DNA of 8,333 nucleotides, taken from Candidatus Solibacter sp. (GTDB lineage: Bacteria; Acidobacteriota; Terriglobia; Bryobacterales; Bryobacteraceae). Positions within the stretch are counted from its first letter, which is position 1. Each line of letters begins with the position of its first letter. The notes under the pieces are model-generated. The model was not told the DNA's origin, searched no databases, and saw nothing but the letters and a program-made list of their open reading frames with translations. The DNA lies in assembly GCA_026394025.1 (NCBI GenBank), contig JAPKZC010000113.1, positions 4,037 through 12,369 on the forward strand. Reading direction: 5' to 3'. Made by a program: the position numbers and the translations under genes. This document shows, piece by piece, positions 1 to 3,571 of the stretch.

Positions 1-14
1 GCCGGTGCGCTCGT

Positions 15-566
15 ATGGTGCCGGTGATATGGGGCCTGCTCCTGTTTTCGGGCCCGCCGGCGATTGCCCAGGAAGCCGTCCACAAAGACGTTCCCTATGT
101 TCCCACGCCCCCCGAGGTGGTGGAGACCATGCTTAAGCTCGGCGAGGTCAAGAAAGGCGATATCCTGTACGACCTCGGCTGCGGTGACGGCCGCATCGTG
201 GTCATGGCTGCCCAGAAGTTCGGCATCGCCAGCGGTACCGGCATCGACATCGACCCCGACCGAATCAAAGAAGCCCAGGAGAATGCACGCCAAGCCGGCG
301 TCACCGACCGCGTGAAGTTCAGCGAGAAGAACCTGTTCGACGCCGACTTCCACGATGCCACGGTTGTGACGCTCTACCTATTGCCGCAGGTCAACCTCAA
401 GCTGCGCCCCAAGCTTCTCAAGGACCTGAAGGTGGGTTCCCGCATTGTCTCTCACCAATTCGACATGGGCGACTGGCAGCCCGACAAGAAAGTAGATGTA
501 GACTGGCGCGTCGTATACCTCTGGACCGTTACCGAGAAAGCCAAGAAGGAATTCGGCGACAAGTAG
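15..566 (+). CDS. Exported class I SAM-dependent methyltransferase (FAM173-like); start possibly upstream of the window
   Basis: The product is 183 aa and is predicted to transfer a methyl group from S-adenosylmethionine. Motif I is clear as DLGCGDGR (residues 53-60), and the acidic strand-2 end GIDID (76-80) would hold the ribose. The later TLYLLPQVN stretch and the preceding VPYVPTPPEVV segment resemble the small FAM173/ATPSCKMT-type lysine methyltransferases, so a protein substrate is possible but unproven. Residues 1-18 are hydrophobic and end in AIA-QE, like a signal peptide, which is odd for an enzyme needing cytoplasmic SAM. The frame stays open to the left edge (R-C-A-R before the ATG) and no Shine-Dalgarno precedes this ATG. 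The true start is therefore probably upstream, which would also supply the missing positive charges of a signal peptide. The fold assignment is firm; substrate and location are inferred. Confidence 0.85.
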   Translation: MVPVIWGLLLFSGPPAIAQEAVHKDVPYVPTPPEVVETMLKLGEVKKGDILYDLGCGDGRIVVMAAQKFGIASGTGIDIDPDRIKEAQENARQAGVTDRVKFSEKNLFDADFHDATVVTLYLLPQVNLKLRPKLLKDLKVGSRIVSHQFDMGDWQPDKKVDVDWRVVYLWTVTEKAKKEFGDK

Positions 567-595
567 GATCAAGGGCGTCGGGCCGTCTGGACTCC

Positions 596-615
596 GGCGG
601 GAGCAGGTTCCCGCC
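596..615 (+). terminator. GC-rich hairpin after the methyltransferase gene
   Basis: GGCGGGA (596-602) and TCCCGCC (609-615) form a perfect 7-bp stem with a 6-base loop, 30 bases after the methyltransferase stop. No T-run follows, so this is not a canonical intrinsic terminator. It could be a transcript-end stabiliser or a Rho-assisted terminator. Confidence 0.4.
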
Positions 616-756
616 AGTGCCGGGGCTGCGTCAGGATTGGACGCGATTCCCTCCATGGCCGTTCCGGTCTTTGCCAGACTCGGGAGTCCATGAGCCTGAT
701 GGCGATCCGGAAAGCGGCCTCGTCCTTGCCGTCGCATTTCAAGGGATGCACCTCCC

Positions 757-792
757 GTGAAACCGAAAAGCCGGTTTTCGGGCCTGTTTCAC
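757..792. repeat. Compound inverted repeat (bulged hairpin)
   Basis: GTGAAAC (757-763) pairs with GTTTCAC (786-792). Directly inside it CGAAAA (764-769) pairs with TTTTCG (775-780) around a GCCGG loop. Together they make 13 bp of perfect pairing, interrupted only by a 5-base GGCCT bulge on the 3' side. It lies in non-coding DNA away from both neighbouring genes. It could be an RNA structure, a protein-binding site or a copy of a dispersed REP-like element; one window cannot distinguish these. Confidence 0.5.
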
Positions 793-1001
793 TGAAAAAT
801 ATCCTCCCGAACCGCGAATCGGCGCTCGGGATTCCGAAGGGCGCCGAATGAACCCAGGCACGGTAATGGGCCTGTCGCCGTACCCTTGGGACTGTGTTGC
901 ATTGCAATTTTGAGGCAGTATGGAAATGCGGCCCGGGTATGAGTTCGCTCGATCTCCTCAAGATCGCGCAGCTTCGGAGGACCGGGCCGCGCCATTTCTC
1001 A

Positions 1002-1010
1002 AGGTGGAGG
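1002..1010 (+). promoter_or_regulatory. Strong Shine-Dalgarno for the 75-aa frame
   Basis: AGGTGGAGG lies 6 bases before the ATG at 1017. The ATG at 1011 in the same frame directly abuts this purine run and would be too close, so 1017 is the preferred start. This is the main evidence that the small frame is translated. Confidence 0.45.
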
Positions 1011-1016
1011 ATGAAC

Positions 1017-1244
1017 ATGCAGCGCTCCAAGCCCACGGAATACCGCGCATCTCGTGCGCTGGCAGATCCCGCGCCGGAACTGAGAGCACTCGATGAGATG
1101 GAGCGGTTGGCGTTGACCCAGGTCGCCGCAGCGCGCCAACGAAAGCGCGAGATTCTGTTACGGCACGGCATTTCCATCGCCCGTGGAACGGCGGCGAAGA
1201 TCCTGGTCATGCCCGCAACGCGAGAATCGCGCGGCGGTTCCTAA
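1017..1244 (+). CDS. Small hypothetical protein, 75 aa
   Basis: I do not recognise this protein. It is short and strongly charged, with a central stretch (roughly residues 20-50, containing LRALDEMERLAL and AAARQRKREILLRHG) that would form a long amphipathic helix, followed by a basic tail ending in RGGS. It has no signal peptide, membrane segment or cysteine. The start is chosen by the Shine-Dalgarno at 1002-1010; the same frame extends back to 894, but those residues look unselected. Third codon positions are mostly G or C, in keeping with a real gene in this genome. Its TAA overlaps the ATG of the next frame as TAATG. Function is unknown, and a chance frame remains possible. Confidence 0.4.
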   Translation: MQRSKPTEYRASRALADPAPELRALDEMERLALTQVAAARQRKREILLRHGISIARGTAAKILVMPATRESRGGS

Positions 1245-1615
1245 TGGACAACGGAGCGAGGCGGTTCACCAACGCCGCGCCTAACTGCAAGCCCGGCAAT
1301 GATGGTGGCATTGCAGGCCTCCACCGCAAGCCACCCCTGGCCGCCGCCTGCCGCGCTTCAATTGCCAAAACCGTCGAGACGGCCCACCCGGCGGTGGCGC
1401 CGCGCGATCACCTTGTCGTCGACATGGCCGCGCACGGTTATGCGTGCCAGGTGAACGCGATTCGGAAGGTGGTCCAGTGGTTTGCTGGAGACCGCCGCGG
1501 TCGGCTGTCGCCTGCAAGGCGGCCAAGTCGTCGACCGCCAGGCAAGAGTTATCGTGCTTGCGAAGACGCCGATGCCACGCCGGCTTCCGCCGATGCCTCG
1601 CCGGCATTTCAGTGA
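1244..1615 (+). CDS. Doubtful hypothetical frame, 123 aa
   Basis: This frame starts inside the stop of the 75-aa frame (TAATG), an arrangement typical of translational coupling, and ends 7 bases inside the convergent PEP-CTERM gene. The middle (around VAPRDHLVVDMAAHGY and IRKVVQWFAGD) has a protein-like hydrophobic pattern. Both ends are rich in Arg, Pro and Ala, as in random GC-rich frames. It has no Shine-Dalgarno of its own, no known domain and no signal peptide. The C-terminal end is built on a 21-base direct repeat (ADATPAS then ADASPAF). It may be non-coding. Confidence 0.2.
   Translation: MDNGARRFTNAAPNCKPGNDGGIAGLHRKPPLAAACRASIAKTVETAHPAVAPRDHLVVDMAAHGYACQVNAIRKVVQWFAGDRRGRLSPARRPSRRPPGKSYRACEDADATPASADASPAFQ
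1568..1605. repeat. 17-base direct repeat, 21-base period
   Basis: GCCGATGCCACGCCGGC (1568-1584) recurs at 1589-1605 with one changed base (A to T) after a 4-base gap. The second copy also contains a short inverted repeat, ATGCC/GGCAT, just beyond the stop of the minus-strand PEP-CTERM gene. It may help end that transcript, although no T-run follows. Confidence 0.5.
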
Positions 1616-2361
1616 GTTCTCGGGAGGCCGGTGGAATTGGCTCTCTTGACTCGCCACTTGAACAACAACACTGCTGCCATTACAGATGCAAGAAGGAGTA
1701 TTGAGTCTGGTTCCGCCGGGTACGCGTACACCCTTTCCTGAGTGTACAAAAACAACGACGCGCCGCCAACGTCAGGACCAGTACCCGCGAACGCGAATGA
1801 ACCTATCTCAGTTATCGATCCAGAGATACGGAGTCGATGAGTAGGGTCTGCGTCAGCAGCATTACGGAGATCGCGGATAAACTCCTGGCTTAGCATGGGC
1901 CCGCAGCCGCCACACCCCGGATAGCCACTCCAGAAAGTCACCTGCGCTCCGGCTGGGCCTTGAGCATAGAGAGCTCCATTGTAGGTCCCCTCAATCGTAT
2001 AGAGAGGTGCGTTTGGCTGCAAGTCCGAGTTGGGGTTCCCTATGTTTAGCATTGCGCCAAGAATCGTCCTGTTCTGCGAGTCAATGTCAAAAACGAAAAA
2101 GTTAGTGTACTCCACCTGGCCTTGCGGCAGGACAATCGAACCAGCGTAATAGCTTTGCAAGGGATCGGTAGGAGAAAAGTTGGAGTTTCCCAGGCTATCG
2201 ACCCATCCGCGGGCAACAGCAGTACACCTAATTATGGAAGTCGCATCGGTCACATACTGATATGTGGCACATGGGTCTGCAAAGGCATTGCCGACGGAGA
2301 TGAGAAAAGCACCAAAACAGTCGCACAATCGCCTCCCGATAAACGGATTTGATACTCTCAA
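1609..2361 (-). CDS. Secreted protein with a variant PEP-CTERM sorting tail
   Basis: The product is 250 aa with an N-terminal signal peptide (about residues 1-28, with RR at 10-11, a hydrophobic core FGAFLISVG and a cut after AFA). It ends in a tripartite tail: AEP (216-218), a membrane stretch (221-235, ILLLASVMAAVLL) and a basic cluster KWRVKR (235-240). This matches the layout of PEP-CTERM signals, which are processed by exosortase and lead proteins to the cell surface or exopolysaccharide. It deviates in having AEP rather than PEP and ten extra residues after the basic cluster. The body between them is a Gly/Asn/Ser/Thr-rich, probably beta-rich domain with a CGGC motif (150-153); I do not recognise its family. 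The start is TTG. A second in-frame TTG at codon 12, preceded by GGGAGG, is an alternative but would remove the basic n-region. GC content is visibly lower than in the flanking genes. Confidence 0.7.
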   Translation of the reverse strand: MRVSNPFIGRRLCDCFGAFLISVGNAFADPCATYQYVTDATSIIRCTAVARGWVDSLGNSNFSPTDPLQSYYAGSIVLPQGQVEYTNFFVFDIDSQNRTILGAMLNIGNPNSDLQPNAPLYTIEGTYNGALYAQGPAGAQVTFWSGYPGCGGCGPMLSQEFIRDLRNAADADPTHRLRISGSITEIGSFAFAGTGPDVGGASLFLYTQERVYAYPAEPDSILLLASVMAAVLLFKWRVKRANSTGLPRTH

Positions 2362-2366
2362 TGTAT

Positions 2367-2395
2367 CGTATACTCCTCCAAAAAACCAAAGTCAA
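2367..2395 (-). promoter_or_regulatory. Candidate sigma-70 promoter of the PEP-CTERM gene
   Basis: On the minus strand TTGACT (2395-2390, 5 of 6 consensus) is followed by a 17-base spacer and TATACG (2372-2367, 4 of 6). The expected transcript start falls almost on the TTG codon at 2361, so the message would be leaderless, or translation begins at a later codon. A GGAGGAG sequence sits inside the spacer and could act as a Shine-Dalgarno only for a longer transcript. Confidence 0.45.
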
Positions 2396-2401
2396 GGGGA
2401 A

Positions 2402-2426
2402 AAACGCATTGAAAACACATGCGTTT
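2402..2426. promoter_or_regulatory. 8-bp inverted repeat upstream of the PEP-CTERM promoter
   Basis: AAACGCAT (2402-2409) and ATGCGTTT (2419-2426) are perfect inverted copies around a 9-base AT-rich spacer. The element ends 6 bases upstream of the -35 box of the minus-strand promoter, the usual place for an activator or repressor site. On the minus strand the second arm runs into TTTTT, so a weak terminator for an upstream minus transcript is an alternative. Confidence 0.4.
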
Positions 2427-2606
2427 ACGGCCTTGTCGGAGATGGGATCGTGGCAGTCGTCGAGAATTCGACCGTCGTCGACCTCTTCCTGTACGGCTAC
2501 TCCGGCCCAGTATGTATTCTCAGACAAGCCTGGGTGGCAACGCGATCCTTGGCACGCCAGAATTGGCCCGCATTCGCGCACGCGGGCACCCCCGCGCGAC
2601 GGAACG

Positions 2607-2726
2607 CTCCACCGCATAACCCGCTCCATCAGCCCCGGCAGAGAAGCGTTCATGGCGTCCGAAGAACTGCAGGATGCCATCATCCGGAACGTAGAGGTGA
2701 TCGGCGAGGCGGCTAAGCAGGTTTAG
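2607..2726 (+). pseudogene. HepT/DUF86 toxin remnant
   Basis: The frame encodes LHRITRSISPGREAF followed by LQDAIIRNVEVIGEAAKQV and then TAG. The second half is the hallmark helix of the HepT (DUF86) family, HEPN-type RNases that are the toxins of MntA-HepT systems; the first half fits the preceding helix. The diagnostic C-terminal R-x4-6-H catalytic motif is absent. A serine is normal straight after this helix, so the TAG may be a one-base change of TCG. Readthrough gives AEARQS, plausible for the family, and then homology is lost. No N-terminal start region and no MntA nucleotidyltransferase partner can be seen nearby. This is an inactive fragment of a toxin-antitoxin gene. Confidence 0.6.
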
Positions 2727-2882
2727 GCCGAGGCGAGGCAGAGCCTCACAAAAAGCCGATTATCGCGTCAATTTGGGGGCTCTGGGGTACTCCCATGTGA
2801 TGCCCAGCCTTCTTCGGCAGCGGAATGACCAGTTCGGTGCCGCTCGGAGCCGATTGACCCCACTACACGGCGCATTGTATGT

Positions 2883-3242
2883 CTAACGTGGCATGGTTCG
2901 CTCGTTCCGATGCCCGGAAACCAAGGCAATCCACGAGGGACTTGGTGGCCGGAAGTTTCGGAGATTGACCGCTTCGTTTGGATCGCTGTTCGCATCGGTG
3001 AGCAGCCGCTGTTCCCAATAAGCGCTCTTGAGAATTCCGTGCCCCGCGAAATAGACCAGCAACTGATCATAGGTGCCTCGGTTCACGAAGGCGCGTATTT
3101 CGGTTTTGATGAGGGCTGTGGTGACCGGGCCAGTGCGATCAGTAAGGAGTTTGCTGTCATAGCCCTCGGCAAGGGCCCAATTGTAGAATCGCTCGGCTCC
3201 CGCAACCGCATCCTGCAACACCGACAGTGTTGAAGCCTGATC
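2883..3242 (-). pseudogene. Caspase-like peptidase (C14) fragment
   Basis: The open minus-strand frame from a stop at 3245-3243 down to 2883 encodes a caspase p20-like core. It contains LQDAVAGAERFYNWALAEGY, then YDQLLVYFAGHG with the catalytic histidine (residue 61 counting from the GTG at 3221), then LLTDANSDPNEAVNL. This is the order seen in bacterial caspase-like proteins whose motif runs YFxGHG, WLLS, EAVN. The N-terminal strand (usually an ALVIGI-type start) is missing behind the stop, and the DAC catalytic cysteine segment expected about 45 residues after the histidine is not present. After VNL the sequence becomes RPPSPSW and resembles nothing, so a frameshift or deletion is likely. 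A functional protease is not expected. What it once guarded or cut is unknown. Confidence 0.6.
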
Positions 3243-3437
3243 TTACTCGCCAGGCACGCCTCGATTCGACTCCTCCAATCGGAAGTTGCTCCGACTATTA
3301 TGTCAAATAGGTCAAAACCAAAGGCCTTATTTGTTTGAGCGATGCGACGTAAGTTCTGTGTCGCCTGGCTTCGTCGCTGCTGCTATTGAGACCCACCCAT
3401 CAGGTTTTGCGGCCCGCTTAGTCCTGGAAAAAAGGGA

Positions 3438-3466
3438 TTGACAAAATTTGCCTTCGGCGTCAGAAT
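3438..3466 (+). promoter_or_regulatory. Candidate sigma-70 promoter of the sheath operon
   Basis: A perfect TTGACA (3438-3443), a 17-base spacer and CAGAAT (3461-3466, 4 of 6 consensus) point towards the sheath gene. Transcription would start near 3473 and give a leader of about 100 bases. This is the best promoter-like sequence in the region. Confidence 0.45.
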
Positions 3467-3483
3467 CGGTCCAGCATTTAGAA

Positions 3484-3495
3484 CTGGATATCCAG
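3484..3495. promoter_or_regulatory. 12-base palindrome, possible operator
   Basis: CTGGATATCCAG is a perfect palindrome located about 10 bases downstream of the predicted transcript start. A repressor bound there would block the operon. It could also occur by chance. Confidence 0.3.
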
Positions 3496-3523
3496 CTCTG
3501 CATATCTGCGAAACTGACGACAC

Positions 3524-3540
3524 GTCCTCGGCTGGAGGAC
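3524..3540 (+). promoter_or_regulatory. Leader hairpin before the sheath gene
   Basis: GTCCTC (3524-3529) and GAGGAC (3535-3540) make a 6-bp stem around GGCTG, 31 bases before the sheath ATG and clear of its ribosome binding site. It has no T-run, so it is more likely a 5' leader structure than a terminator. Confidence 0.3.
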
Positions 3541-3557
3541 ACCAGACTGAGGAGTGC

Positions 3558-3568
3558 GGGAAGGAAGG
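3558..3568 (+). promoter_or_regulatory. Ribosome binding site fixing the sheath start
   Basis: GGGAAGGAAGG precedes the ATG at 3572 with its AAGGA core 6 bases away. It decides against the in-frame GTG at 3554, which lies upstream of this sequence and would add six residues not found in sheath proteins. Confidence 0.65.
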
Positions 3569-3571
3569 TCC

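Larger units (their letters stand above)
567..1016. other. Intergenic stretch without a convincing gene
   Basis: About 450 bases separate the methyltransferase from the next plausible start. I see two structured elements here: the hairpin at 596-615 and the compound inverted repeat at 757-792. A long minus-strand frame covers 569-1210, but it has no ribosome binding site and no recognisable domain, and its composition is rich in Arg, Ser and Trp as expected from an antisense frame in GC-rich DNA. I see no tRNA or other RNA gene. Confidence 0.5.
3243..3571. other. AT-richer intergenic region upstream of the sheath operon
   Basis: These 329 bases contain no convincing gene; minus-strand frames here (3327-3589) show no known motif. 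An imperfect inverted repeat (CAAATAGG near 3304, CCTTATTTG near 3325) lies in the AT-rich part. The last 130 bases carry the candidate promoter, palindrome, leader hairpin and ribosome binding site listed separately, which makes this the likely control region of the injection-system operon. Confidence 0.5.

Noticed and set aside
569..1210. Minus-strand open frame of 213 aa
   Set aside because: It has no ribosome binding site and no domain, its composition fits an antisense reading of GC-rich DNA, and it overlaps the better-supported small plus frame.
2349..2606. The front part of the plus frame leading into the HepT fragment
   Set aside because: This part has no family resemblance and runs through the promoter region of the minus-strand gene; only the last 39 codons match HepT.
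2768..3070. Minus-strand 100-aa frame overlapping the caspase fragment
   Set aside because: It shows no recognisable motif. It may contain frameshifted tail sequence of the caspase gene, but I could not align it to the expected DAC segment.
3554..3571. Upstream GTG start for the sheath gene
   Set aside because: The ribosome binding site at 3558-3568 lies after this GTG and serves the ATG at 3572, which begins the conserved sheath N-terminus.
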